Positions 8,264 to 17,070 of a stretch of 32,887 nt of DNA are shown in pieces. Position numbers and translations under genes: made by a program. Under the pieces are notes generated by a model. It had not been told where the DNA came from. It was given only the letters and a program-made list of their open reading frames with translations, and ran no database searches. The stretch is taken from NCBI GenBank assembly GCA_021811155.1, contig JAJZPO010000029.1:1-32887 (forward strand), in the 5' to 3' direction. The first letter of the stretch is position 1, and every line of letters begins with the position of its first letter. Source of the stretch: Bacillota bacterium. Its GTDB lineage: Bacteria > Bacillota > Desulfitobacteriia > Desulfitobacteriales > JAJXUE01.

Positions 8264-9694
8264 CTATATACCTGATAGCGGGTGTGCCTCGCCGCTCATG
8301 TATTTTCTCAGGAACGAGTTGCGCATCATGACTTCCAGAGACCTGATCATATAGTCCCGTTTGAAAGGATCAGCAATGCTCTTGTAACCGGGGACGCGGT
8401 CCATGTAATAGCTCTTGTAGCACTCGATCAGAGCGCTGCTTATTTCCTCCATGCTCATCCTGTCCGGCTGAATGATCGGCTCGGTAAAGTTATATTTGCT
8501 GTAGTCAAAAACTTTGACCCTTGATTGCAGTTCATTGTAGATATCTGCGTAGGGCCAGGGAGCTATGTGCAGGAAGTGGGCAAAGTCCGGTCCGTACATT
8601 TTTGCCAGTTCCAAGGTCTTGGCAACGGATTCCCTGGTTTCATCGGGCATACCCAGCACAAAGGAACACTCCGAAATAATCCCGGCCGCATCCAATAGTC
8701 TCAGGGCCTCACGCGACTGTTCCACTTTAATGTTCTTTTGGAACGACAAAAGCCTGCCCGGGTCGGTGCTCTCTACTCCCACATATACATGGACTACCCC
8801 TGCCTTGCGGTACTTGTCCAGAATCTTTGCGTCACGCAAAATATCTTCCACACAGGTTTCCAGGAGCAGGTAGACTCCGACATTGCGCTGGATGAGCAAG
8901 TCCAGAATTCGCTGCCACCTGGCGCCATCCTTGGTCGGGTATTCATCGGAAAGCATCACGACCGTGACACCATAGACGTCGCGCAGGTGTTCCAGTTCAG
9001 CTACAAAGGACTCAGGCTGACGGGCCCGGAAGGTGCGCTGCCAGAATTTTTGCTGCGAACAAAAACTGCAGTTGTTACTGCAGCCGCGGGAAGAATTGAC
9101 CAGGCCCAGGCGTGAACCGGGCATTACATAAAAGGTGTAATCCTCCCAGTCGACCAAATCCCATGCCGGGACTAAAGCATCCAAGTCAGAGCAGAAGGGC
9201 CTTTCCGGGGTTACAACAATCTGACCCTCCCGCCAAAAGGCGATGCCTTTAACCTTGTCAGGCGCTGCTCCGGACTGCAAAGCCAGCAGCAGTTCCGGCA
9301 GGGTCTCTTCCCCTTCGCCCCTGACCACGAAATCAACGCTTTGCCGATTTTCTGCAAGGATTTCCCTGTACATGAAATTGGCATGGATACCGCCCATAAT
9401 GGTCACAATAGCCGCATCGATCTCTTTAGCGGCGGCCAAGACCTGTAAACCGGCCGGCGCTGAAGCGGTGTAACCCGTTGAACCCACATAATGGGGGCGG
9501 AACTCCGCAATCCGTTCTATTATTGCATTCAGATCATGGTTTTTCGTCATCGCGTCATAAATTTCAACATCAAAACCCGCTGCCCTGGCTTGTCCGGCGA
9601 GATACACAAAACCCAAGTTAGGCCAACTACCCGCTGCCTCCACGACCCCCGCATGATAGGGTGGCGTGATTAACAGGAGACGTTGTTTCAACAT
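8264..9694 (-). CDS. B12-binding-domain radical SAM protein (BchE-like family)
   Basis: The protein has about 476 residues. Residues 1-140 form a cobalamin-binding-type Rossmann domain (LLLITPPYHAG, later TIMGGIHANF and VVRGEGEETLPELL); the base-on DxHxxG motif is not obvious. The radical SAM core follows, with the 4Fe-4S motif CSNNCSFC (C205, C209, C212), then GVESTDPGRL and SFVLGMPDETRES. The overall build is that of the BchE/COG1032 group, which includes oxidative cyclases and methylases; the substrate cannot be read from sequence. The ATG at 9694 is chosen for its AAAGGA site 9 bases upstream. It begins 44 bases after the ccsA stop, on the same strand, so it is likely the last gene of the cytochrome operon. 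A role in modifying heme or a cytochrome-associated cofactor is speculation from context. Confidence 0.85.
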   Translation of the reverse strand: MLKQRLLLITPPYHAGVVEAAGSWPNLGFVYLAGQARAAGFDVEIYDAMTKNHDLNAIIERIAEFRPHYVGSTGYTASAPAGLQVLAAAKEIDAAIVTIMGGIHANFMYREILAENRQSVDFVVRGEGEETLPELLLALQSGAAPDKVKGIAFWREGQIVVTPERPFCSDLDALVPAWDLVDWEDYTFYVMPGSRLGLVNSSRGCSNNCSFCSQQKFWQRTFRARQPESFVAELEHLRDVYGVTVVMLSDEYPTKDGARWQRILDLLIQRNVGVYLLLETCVEDILRDAKILDKYRKAGVVHVYVGVESTDPGRLLSFQKNIKVEQSREALRLLDAAGIISECSFVLGMPDETRESVAKTLELAKMYGPDFAHFLHIAPWPYADIYNELQSRVKVFDYSKYNFTEPIIQPDRMSMEEISSALIECYKSYYMDRVPGYKSIADPFKRDYMIRSLEVMMRNSFLRKYMSGEAHPLSGI

Positions 9695-9738
9695 CCTGTT
9701 CATTCCTTTCCAGCATCTTGTCAATTAACATCCCCGCA

Positions 9739-10617
9739 TTAGCGAATATAGGGTGAATGGAGGCTTTGGTAAACCAGGCCAAGTCCAAAAATGGCAAAAG
9801 CCATGACAAAAATTGCCGCTATTGCCAGCCAGGCTGGCCTCCGGCCCCGCCAGCCGTAAGTCCGAACCAAATGCAGATATACTCCGTAAAGCAGCCAGGA
9901 AATCAGTGACCAAGTCTCCACCGGATCCCAGGACCAATAACTCCCCCAGGCCTTGTTGGCCCAAATCGCCCCTGAGGCAATCATTATGCCCAGCATGATA
10001 AAACCAAAGGCGATAAACTGATAACTCTGTTCGTGCAGGGTGGGCAGGTCCGGTAACCGGTCGTAAAAACCCAAAGGTTTTTCTTGCTCGATTCTCTTTT
10101 CTTTTAGAAGGTAAAATACCGCCAAGGCTGTGCCGACGAGGTTGGAACCATAAGCCAGCTTGGCGAACAGAATATGCACTATTAGCCAGAAAGTGCCGAA
10201 GCTGGCCGGCAGGGGCCTGATTTCCGGCGAAGCCATTACTGCCAGGCCGATAAGTAAAAATGAACTTGGCAGTACTATTACACCCGTTATTCTCAGCCAA
10301 GACCAGCGGCGCTGCAAGAGCAGGTACATAACCACCGCAACCCACACATCCGATGAATAGACCTCAAACACCCGCATGTACGGTCCATGTCCGGTTTCCA
10401 GCCAGCGCAAGGCCAGGGCTGCGGTATGGGGCAGAAGCGCCAGGTATGCCAGCCTGATTCCCCAGACAAAATCTTTTTTTCCGCCGGCATGGATTGGTTC
10501 ATTGCTGCCGATGGCCTTGACATGCATCCTTACCAGTTTCCAGGCAAAAGCCACACTGGCCGCGGCATAGAGGGCGACCGCCAGCCAAAGCAGCATAATC
10601 TGGATTTTCAGTTCCAC
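9739..10617 (-). CDS. ccsA: System II cytochrome c biogenesis protein CcsA/ResC
   Basis: This 292-residue integral membrane protein is the heme-handling half of the CcsBA (ResBC) cytochrome c synthase, which carries heme across the membrane and joins it to CxxCH motifs. About eight membrane segments are visible. The tryptophan-rich WWD signature is present as WANKAWGSYWSWDPVETWSLISW near residues 213-235, and conserved histidines lie in LPHTAA, IVHILFAK and YLHLVRTYGW. The start is a GTG at 10617 with a GAGGAGG ribosome binding site. It directly follows resB, so both halves of the synthase are made together, downstream of three cytochromes that need 27 hemes attached. The name resC is used for the Bacillus equivalent. 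Confidence 0.93.
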   Translation of the reverse strand: MELKIQIMLLWLAVALYAAASVAFAWKLVRMHVKAIGSNEPIHAGGKKDFVWGIRLAYLALLPHTAALALRWLETGHGPYMRVFEVYSSDVWVAVVMYLLLQRRWSWLRITGVIVLPSSFLLIGLAVMASPEIRPLPASFGTFWLIVHILFAKLAYGSNLVGTALAVFYLLKEKRIEQEKPLGFYDRLPDLPTLHEQSYQFIAFGFIMLGIMIASGAIWANKAWGSYWSWDPVETWSLISWLLYGVYLHLVRTYGWRGRRPAWLAIAAIFVMAFAIFGLGLVYQSLHSPYIR

Positions 10618-10647
10618 TGGGCTTCCTCCTCACATCCACCTGTTGCA

Positions 10648-11946
10648 TTATTCTTTGGCCGGCGCCAGTTCTTTGCACACACCAGCCAGCTCCCGCGAAA
10701 AAGCCTGGCGAAACCGGTAACTGCGGCCATGAACGATAACAGCATCCCCGTTCTCTGTCATTTTGAGGACAATTTCCTTTGGGGTCGCCAGGAACAACAG
10801 GGACAAGCCCAGCACGGCCAGCCAGAAACCGCCCGCTACCAGAGGGTAACCCCAATCCTTCACCGCTTTGACAGCCAGCCAAGGCACGAAGTCATTGAAA
10901 GTAATGGTCAGGTCCCCGAATTTAGCGGAGTCATGCAGCTTCAACACCTGCGGCTTGCTGTCCTGGCCGTTTAAGGCGACGGCTACGGATAGGGCAGGAT
11001 TCCTTGGGGCGTCGGCCGCAGTCTGCGGTTGGTCGCCTTGCCATACCAGGTCGGGCCAGAACTTCAGGCTTACCGGTACCGAAGCTTCCAGCTGCGGCAC
11101 GGTGAATTTGGTTTCATACCTGTAGCCTCCCTTGCCGTCCGGAAGCTTTTCCAGGAGAACTATGGCCCTGGCTATTTCCCTGTCACCCTGGCGAAAGATG
11201 AGCTGGGAACCCCAGCCGTAATCCTGAAACATCAGTCCCAGCAAGCCAGCCTGCAGCTTGGTGTGGCGGGTGATGATGCCCTCGTCCGCGCCGCCCTGAT
11301 ATGTCAATGTTACACTGCCTGAAACCTCCTGAAAAGAGCCGTTTGGCGCAAACTGCAAATTTAGCCGGTCCAGCCTCAGGGCAGCCGGCGCTGAGGCAGG
11401 ATACGGCGTCAGCTTCAGCTGGGCCTGCTGACCTTCAATCAACACTGTCCATTCTTTGCTCTGGCTGCCGGCAGTAAGCATCCCTCCTGCGAGGACAGCC
11501 AACAACGCCAGGTGAAAAAGAGGCGACCCCCAATAACCTATCCCTCCGCGCCGGGCAACCCAGGCCCTGGTTCCGCCTTCCTCAAACTCCTGCAGGCGGT
11601 ACCCCCGCCGGCGCAAGAGGTCCCCGCCTGACATGAATATCTCCTGCCTGATACGGTTATCAGGCAGGAGTATTTGCTGCGCTCCGGGCAGTGACTCCAA
11701 CATCCGGATCTGTTCCGGGCTAACCTGCCGCCTCCTCCAGGCCAAGGCCCAGCGGAACTGCCTCAGGGTGCAGAAGAACAGATTAACTCCCAGAAACAAA
11801 CCAATAACTGTCAGCCACCTGCTGTAAAACAGGAGCGGCGATTTGGTGATACCATAAAACGTAGCCCCGGTCAGGACAAGCATGAGCCATAAGGCCAGAC
11901 GGGTAGACGCCAGGGTTTTTGTGAATTTCCGCCAAAGTTTTCCCAT
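10648..11946 (-). CDS. resB: System II cytochrome c biogenesis protein ResB/CcsB
   Basis: ResB is the partner of CcsA in the heme-attachment complex. The protein of about 432 residues has the family layout: two membrane segments near the N-terminus (TRLALWLMLVLTGATFYGITKSP and the segment after SRWLTVIGL), a third near residue 148 in PLFHLALLAVLAGG, a large extracytoplasmic domain with many beta strands, and a last membrane segment near residue 380 (YPLVAGGFWLAVLGLSLLFL). Histidines in SPLFHLA and VLKLHDSAKFGDL fit known heme-interacting positions. The ATG at 11946 is favoured by AAGGGG 7 bases upstream; an in-frame TTG at 11964 lacks a site. It starts 35 bases after the stop of the 15-heme cytochrome gene, consistent with one operon. 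Confidence 0.92.
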   Translation of the reverse strand: MGKLWRKFTKTLASTRLALWLMLVLTGATFYGITKSPLLFYSRWLTVIGLFLGVNLFFCTLRQFRWALAWRRRQVSPEQIRMLESLPGAQQILLPDNRIRQEIFMSGGDLLRRRGYRLQEFEEGGTRAWVARRGGIGYWGSPLFHLALLAVLAGGMLTAGSQSKEWTVLIEGQQAQLKLTPYPASAPAALRLDRLNLQFAPNGSFQEVSGSVTLTYQGGADEGIITRHTKLQAGLLGLMFQDYGWGSQLIFRQGDREIARAIVLLEKLPDGKGGYRYETKFTVPQLEASVPVSLKFWPDLVWQGDQPQTAADAPRNPALSVAVALNGQDSKPQVLKLHDSAKFGDLTITFNDFVPWLAVKAVKDWGYPLVAGGFWLAVLGLSLLFLATPKEIVLKMTENGDAVIVHGRSYRFRQAFSRELAGVCKELAPAKE

Positions 11947-11981
11947 TTGTAAACCCCTTAACAAGGCGTGTCAGTGGATTT

Positions 11982-14519
11982 TTAAGTGCACGGACTCCCT
12001 TGGGAACCATGGCTGCAGTTGCTTTCCCGCCAGTTTCCGGAGGTGCCCCAGGTATTGACAACAAGATTTTGCGAGGCGTACGGCGCCGGGACTGCATAGG
12101 TGCCGGATTTCGGCGCCAAAAGACGCGGCGTGTTCAGGCCATGGGGAATGGGGCTGTGGCATCTGGTGCAAACCCAGTTTGTAGCACCGACTTGGCTGTA
12201 ATGGAATTGATGCAGATTGCCCTGCATGTTATTGTAATATCCCGTCGTACCTCCGCCCGTACTGCTGGCGTAAGTGGCCTTGTCATGGCATTTGAAGCAC
12301 AGGTCGTTGCTGTTTGTTCCCACCGTGCTCGGGTTATACGGATTGGTTAGAATCCAGGGGTTGGCTGAGCCGTGGGGGCCTTTCACTGTGGCGGAATCAG
12401 AGCCGTGGCAGCTGTCGCAGTAAAGCCTGCTCGTAGCGGTCCAGGGACTTACGTATTTGCCGTAAGTTGTACTGGCTTTGCTCGCGCCGACCACGGCGTG
12501 GTAGGAGGCGTTACTCGGGTTGAATTCTTTCGGAATGTTGGTCTGGGTGCCCCCGCTCGGGTTTGTGGGCGGGCTCGTACCCCAGGAGTAGTTGGAATGG
12601 CATTTGAAGCAGAGCTGGTATTCATAGGTTACGGGATTGACGAACTTCAAGGCCGGATCAGACCAGGCCACGGACGTGCCGTTGTAGTCAACCCCGCTGA
12701 CGTTCTGGATGCTTGGCGGCAGGGCAGGCGCTGTGGTGCTTGTGCGCAGCCCGGCGCTGTGGGGGTCGTGGCAGTCGGCGCACTCTGCATGGCGGTTCCC
12801 GCCGGAACTGGGAAAGCTGTTATAGTTCTCAGTGTCGTTGTGCTTGCCGGAAGTGGTCAAAGTAGGGTGATGGTAAGTTTTCAAGAGGTCTGTCCTGACA
12901 TCAGGCGCGCTGCCCCCGCTCTGGTGGCAGCTTGTGCACTCACCCGCTGCAGTGGTTGTATCTTCCGCATTCTGGAGCCTGGTATTGCTTGAGCCGTGGG
13001 GCACATGGCAGGCGGTGCAGACCAATCCTTTGCTGTAGTGGGCTACGGTGGTATTCTTATAGCCCGTTTTGTCCCAACCGTTTATGGCGTAGTCCGTGGT
13101 CAAAACAAGCGGGGAAGGGACAAACACTATGGACACAGGTACTTCCTGCGTCTGGCTCGTCACAGCGGTGGGAAGGGTGCCGGAAGTATGGCACTTCAGG
13201 CAAAAATCCGTCATTGTGCCGGCGCCGGTCAGAAACATGTTCTTGGTATTAGACGGGTCTGAAATGTCTGAAGTGGTTGCGCCAAGGGCTGAACCGGCAA
13301 CCGTATGGGGTCCGTGACAGCTGGTGCACTGAAGTTTGGAGCCTGAGGCGCCAAAAATATCGTGCGTTGAGGTCAGGCTGAAGCTGTTCTGCACATTTTC
13401 TCCCGGCGCCCTGGAGTTGGCTGTAGTGTTATGGCAGGTGAAGCAAAGACTGGGCTGGCTGGAATCGAGCAGTCTCGGGTTGGCGCCGCTGTGTTTGTCA
13501 TGGCACATCACACAGGTGATCCCGGTTCCTGACGCCGGACTCAGCACGGAACCGTCAATGGTGGGATTGTAATGGACAGCGTTGGCGTTGGTATGGTCCC
13601 CTGCAGTGTTGGCGTAGTACTGCGTATCTCCGGAGAAGGTCCGGGCCAGTGGGCCATGGCAGGCCAGGCAGAACGAATTGCCCGCATAATATGTATTGTT
13701 GCCGGCATCACTCGCCCTGAGCAAACGCGGATAATAGGACGTGCCGTTCGGGTCTCCGTGCGGGTCGTGACAATCGTCACACTGCAGCGCTCCCGCGCCT
13801 CCGCCGGGATAGGTATTCCCTGTGTTGTAGACCTGATGATAGGAAGCCCGCGCCAGGCCGCCCTGGGAGGTGGGAGCAAAATAGGCTTTCTCGTTATAGC
13901 TGCTGCCTGAGCCGTCATGGCAGGTAAAACAGACTGTGGTCATATTGCTTTGGATCAAAAGCTTCGGTCCTGTGGCGGTATGGGTCTTGTGGCAGGTGGC
14001 ACACAAAGCTGTATTGGTGGTGTACCTGGCATGGGGACTGATATATGGGGATGGCCCTGTGGTAAAGGTCCAGCTGTAATTGGCGGCCAGGGCAGCGCCG
14101 TTCAAGTCCTGGATTGCCGTGGTCAGGGTGGCGGTATAACCCGTATTGGCTGCAAGGGAGCCGGAAACGGTAAAGGTTGCGGTATGGGTGGACTTTTCAT
14201 ACGTGATGGCGGCAGCCGTAACCGCGGCGCCGCTGGCGGTGACTTTTACCGTAAAGCTGGCAGATGTCAAAGTAGACGGATTGATGTCGCTGTCAAAAAC
14301 CGCTCTGATTAATGTATTTGTACCTACCCCGGCGGTTGGAGGGCTCGTGTTCTTGGGTACTGTGAGGATTACGCCGGGAGCCGCAGCAGCAGCCCCAATG
14401 AACAAGTTCGCAGCGGCCGTCCAAAACAGCATCAGGGCAAAAACCAATAGTCCCAGGCGCCTGGCAGCAGCGTAAGCCCCGTATCTTAACCCGCCTCCGT
14501 TCACGTCACAAACCCCCAT
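11982..14519 (-). CDS. Secreted 15-heme c-type cytochrome with N-terminal Ig-like domain
   Basis: The 845-residue protein has a signal peptide (hydrophobic stretch about 21-47), an Ig-like domain of the SbsA/Big_5 type (about 52-155), then 15 CxxCH heme motifs. The first, CATCH near residue 172 in an SPHARYTTNTAL-CATCH-KTHT context, stands alone; the other 14 fall into seven pairs of the doubled-CxxCH type, each pair having an intervening histidine and usually ending CxxCHxPH(G). A C-terminal segment of about 55 residues after the last CTRCHSPIPHG holds two cysteines (NCSHG..SPC) that could form a disulfide. It should be secreted and matured by the ResB/CcsA complex encoded directly downstream. 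The ATG at 14519 lies 10 bases after the NHL gene; a GTG at 14504 with GGGGG upstream is an alternative start. The electron partner is unknown. Confidence 0.92.
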   Translation of the reverse strand: MGVCDVNGGGLRYGAYAAARRLGLLVFALMLFWTAAANLFIGAAAAAPGVILTVPKNTSPPTAGVGTNTLIRAVFDSDINPSTLTSASFTVKVTASGAAVTAAAITYEKSTHTATFTVSGSLAANTGYTATLTTAIQDLNGAALAANYSWTFTTGPSPYISPHARYTTNTALCATCHKTHTATGPKLLIQSNMTTVCFTCHDGSGSSYNEKAYFAPTSQGGLARASYHQVYNTGNTYPGGGAGALQCDDCHDPHGDPNGTSYYPRLLRASDAGNNTYYAGNSFCLACHGPLARTFSGDTQYYANTAGDHTNANAVHYNPTIDGSVLSPASGTGITCVMCHDKHSGANPRLLDSSQPSLCFTCHNTTANSRAPGENVQNSFSLTSTHDIFGASGSKLQCTSCHGPHTVAGSALGATTSDISDPSNTKNMFLTGAGTMTDFCLKCHTSGTLPTAVTSQTQEVPVSIVFVPSPLVLTTDYAINGWDKTGYKNTTVAHYSKGLVCTACHVPHGSSNTRLQNAEDTTTAAGECTSCHQSGGSAPDVRTDLLKTYHHPTLTTSGKHNDTENYNSFPSSGGNRHAECADCHDPHSAGLRTSTTAPALPPSIQNVSGVDYNGTSVAWSDPALKFVNPVTYEYQLCFKCHSNYSWGTSPPTNPSGGTQTNIPKEFNPSNASYHAVVGASKASTTYGKYVSPWTATSRLYCDSCHGSDSATVKGPHGSANPWILTNPYNPSTVGTNSNDLCFKCHDKATYASSTGGGTTGYYNNMQGNLHQFHYSQVGATNWVCTRCHSPIPHGLNTPRLLAPKSGTYAVPAPYASQNLVVNTWGTSGNWRESNCSHGSQGSPCT

Positions 14520-14529
14520 TCCAGCTGAA

Positions 14530-15462
14530 TCAATTGCCGAAAACCTCTACCCGGTTGTTCTCCCTGTCCGTCACATAGACCCGGCCCTGATTGTCCAGGC
14601 ACAGGCCGTTTGGCAGGTTAAACTGACCGTTGCCTTTACCCTCGCTGCCCAGGTTCCATACTTGGCGCCCGGAAGTATCAAAGGCGAAGACCTTATTGCT
14701 AAACACATCAACCACGATGATATATCCCTCGGGCGTCACAGCCAGACCCCTGGGCAAGGTTAAGCCGCCCGAGTCAGCGGCGGTTCTGTTTGTTATCTGG
14801 GACAGGAAACGCCCGTCTTTGTCAAAAATCTCGATCCGCCCGTTGTTGGAGTCCGCCACATATACTTTTCCCTCACGGTCAACCCACAGGCCGTTCGGAT
14901 ACTGAAACTGGCCAGGTCCGGAGCCCGGACTGCCGAACTGACGGATGAGTTTGCCGCCGGCATCGACCACGACGATTGCCTGATCAGCGATATCTGCTAT
15001 ATAAAACAGGTCGTCCGGACCCGTCGCGACCGCCGCAGGGCGGACCGCAGCGCCCGAACCTGGCAGGCGCAGATTATCCAGCAGGGGTGCCAGAGCCTTC
15101 CCTTGGTCATCAAAGACAAAAACTTTGTTCAGATTGGAATCAGCCACATATACTTTGCCGTCTTTATACGCGAGGCCCAGAGGGTAGTTCAACTGGCCCT
15201 TGCCAATGCTCAGGCTGCTTTTGCCATTGGACTTGAACACCTGGATTTGGGCATTGCCTGTATCAGCCACAAAAATCCTGCCGTCAGGCGACACGGTGAC
15301 ACCCATGGGGTTGCGCAATTCGCCGGTTTTAGCGTCTCCGTACAGGGCATAGAGATAGTGCGGCTGATCAGCCAGACTTCCCCCTGCCGGCCCGCGCAGC
15401 CACCAAGAAACAGCAGCAATCAGTCCAATGATTATCAGTGCGGAAACAACCTTTATTTTCAT
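14530..15462 (-). CDS. Membrane-anchored six-bladed NHL beta-propeller
   Basis: The 310-residue protein has one N-terminal membrane segment (about 5-22) and then six NHL repeats, each of the form xxPxGLxVxxxGxxYVADxxNxxxxxFxxxG; the last ends VYVTDRENNRVEVFGN. The domain should lie outside the membrane. NHL propellers are protein-interaction platforms with no general catalytic motif. It has an AGAGGT ribosome binding site. It pairs with the 15-heme cytochrome that starts 10 bases past its stop. Two further NHL proteins in this operon each precede a cytochrome, so a chaperone, anchoring or assembly role for the paired cytochrome is the best guess. Unlike them, this copy has no TPR gene in front. 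Confidence 0.88.
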   Translation of the reverse strand: MKIKVVSALIIIGLIAAVSWWLRGPAGGSLADQPHYLYALYGDAKTGELRNPMGVTVSPDGRIFVADTGNAQIQVFKSNGKSSLSIGKGQLNYPLGLAYKDGKVYVADSNLNKVFVFDDQGKALAPLLDNLRLPGSGAAVRPAAVATGPDDLFYIADIADQAIVVVDAGGKLIRQFGSPGSGPGQFQYPNGLWVDREGKVYVADSNNGRIEIFDKDGRFLSQITNRTAADSGGLTLPRGLAVTPEGYIIVVDVFSNKVFAFDTSGRQVWNLGSEGKGNGQFNLPNGLCLDNQGRVYVTDRENNRVEVFGN

Positions 15463-15653
15463 GCTGCAACCTCTGATCTATATTTCGCTCCCCAGGCAGG
15501 GAACGTCTATGAACGCTCCAAGTTTTCTTCACATGCAGAAATCCGTTTAAGTACAATTATGCTTTGAAATTCGACGGGTTATCCGGATTGCCTGAGATTT
15601 CAACCAGTCTGTCCCGATCGCCAGACAAATGATTGATTTTAGGTGTTAGCCGG

Positions 15654-15708
15654 AAGTTTGCGGCAGACAGGGCGCCAAAGATGCCGGCGCCCTGATCCTG
15701 CCAAACTT
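15654..15708. repeat. Extended palindromic hairpin between cytochrome 2 and the next NHL gene
   Basis: Arms 15654-15676 and 15686-15708 pair as AAGTTTG, GCAG and AGGGCGCC blocks with their complements, broken by two small internal mismatched loops, around a 9-base loop. It begins 12 bases past the stop of the second cytochrome. No T-run follows on either strand, so it may be an mRNA processing or stability element or a partial terminator that sets the level of the downstream genes. Confidence 0.6.
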
Positions 15709-15719
15709 GTTGATAGCTC

Positions 15720-16997
15720 TTACTTAGAGCTAAAGGTAAAGGTATTGCCGGTTGAAGAAACGGCCAGGCCGTTGAGGTCTTTGACGGTGGTGGTATTCAC
15801 CGTGATGGTATATGAGCTGCCTGTGGTCAAACTTCCGTTCAATGTCAGGAGAACGGTTTTACCCAGCACCCCGTTTGGCTGCAGCTGGGCGCTGGAGACG
15901 CCGGTCACGCCGGTGCCGGTCACAGTGTAATTGCCCGCGGTCTGGGCGGATACTTTCTCCATATAGGAGTTGAAAGCCAGCACAACATGGTTTTTGTCGG
16001 TGGCGCTGACCTGATAGGAGCTCGCGGCCACAACTGCAGGTTGGCTTGTGCTGAAGGTCTTGCGGTGGCAGTCTTGGCAGACACCCCGTTCATCCATGCG
16101 CAGCAAAGTGGAGCCGTTAGCGTAGGTAGTGGAGGAAACAGCGGCCGTGGTGCCATGGGCGTAGTGGCAGGTTACACACAGCACGTCACCCGCTGGGGAA
16201 GAAGTCGGCAGGGCGAAGTACGCCGCATTGTACCCCGAAGCTCCCGCAGCAGCCATGCCTACCCTGTGCCGGTAGAGGCCTGAGGTATAAGTGCCGCTCT
16301 GAGTACTGCCGCTGTTGACTGCGGTCTGCAGGTAGTCCGTATGGCAGGCGCCGCAGAAATCATTGATGTGGTCGTCGTTATAGGTTATGGTCTCATTGGT
16401 GGTTGGGTTATTTACAGTCATGCTGATGGCCCCGTTTGGAATCGTGCTTACGGTATTATAGGCTGTACCGAGAGTATTCCAAACCGTTACCGTTGGCACC
16501 AGCTGCCGCGCGTTCTGGGTGCCGTGGGGGTCGTGGCAGCTGTCGCAGCGCAGCTCAAACTTAAGAGCGCTGCTCCCGCCGGGGATTGCCACCAGGGTAT
16601 TGTTTGCCTGGTCAGCATTGTGTTTGGATGAGACGGTAGCCATCGTGGTGTAGGATGTCGCCCCTTCAACGGTGGGCATGGACTGGAAGCCCCCCGCGCT
16701 GGTTGCCCAGAGATTGCTGCCGTCCTTGATTTCACCATCCACCTCGTCATAGTGGCTGGAACCTGTGGAGCTGTGGCAATAAGTGCAGGTGCGGTAAATG
16801 TCGTTTTGGCTGCCGCTGACCAAAGCAAACAGGATCAGGTGTGAACTCTGAGCGGTGTGCGTCTTGTGGCATTGGGCGCACGAGGCCGTATTGGTTGTAA
16901 AACCTCCGTGCGGGCCGTTGGTTGCGGCCAGGGCCGCCGTACTCAGGCCCAGGACCAAAAGTACAGCGAGACTGAAAATCAGCGCAATTTTCTTCAT
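15720..16997 (-). CDS. Secreted 6-heme c-type cytochrome with C-terminal Ig-like domain
   Basis: The precursor has about 425 residues with a clear signal peptide (KKIALIFSLAVLLVLGLS ending ALA-A near 25). Six CxxCH motifs follow: CAQCH, CTYCH, CDSCH, CGACH, CVTCH and CQDCH. The first sits in GPHGGFTTNTAS-CAQCH-KTHT, the third in CDSCHDPHG, the fifth in CVTCHYAHGT, and the last in GVCQDCHRK. After the last heme a domain of about 100 residues (KNHVVLAFNSYMEKVSA to the end) resembles an SbsA/Big_5 Ig-like fold. The ATG at 16997 is chosen because GAGGAG lies 9 bases upstream and the signal peptide then begins properly; a GTG at 17042 would add 15 residues. It is a paralog of the 6-heme cytochrome at 18732-19967, with its accessory domain at the other end. 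Confidence 0.92.
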   Translation of the reverse strand: MKKIALIFSLAVLLVLGLSTAALAATNGPHGGFTTNTASCAQCHKTHTAQSSHLILFALVSGSQNDIYRTCTYCHSSTGSSHYDEVDGEIKDGSNLWATSAGGFQSMPTVEGATSYTTMATVSSKHNADQANNTLVAIPGGSSALKFELRCDSCHDPHGTQNARQLVPTVTVWNTLGTAYNTVSTIPNGAISMTVNNPTTNETITYNDDHINDFCGACHTDYLQTAVNSGSTQSGTYTSGLYRHRVGMAAAGASGYNAAYFALPTSSPAGDVLCVTCHYAHGTTAAVSSTTYANGSTLLRMDERGVCQDCHRKTFSTSQPAVVAASSYQVSATDKNHVVLAFNSYMEKVSAQTAGNYTVTGTGVTGVSSAQLQPNGVLGKTVLLTLNGSLTTGSSYTITVNTTTVKDLNGLAVSSTGNTFTFSSK

Positions 16998-17070
16998 CTT
17001 GGCAAACTCCTCTCTCACTTGATAAACCCTAATCTTTTTCACCCCCTCTCACCGGCTAAATACTCTTAGT

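Noticed and set aside
8073-8264. 63-codon minus-strand open frame after the radical SAM gene
   Set aside because: No ribosome binding site, no recognisable family, and an unusual Ser/Arg/Cys-rich composition; probably chance.
11982-14312. Long plus-strand open frames across the cytochrome genes
   Set aside because: They are antisense shadows of high-GC cytochrome genes; none shows a signal peptide, domain or ribosome binding site.
15463-15719. c-di-GMP (GEMM-type) riboswitch before the NHL/cytochrome genes
   Set aside because: Such switches often precede cytochrome genes, but the expected conserved blocks are not seen in this gap on the minus strand.
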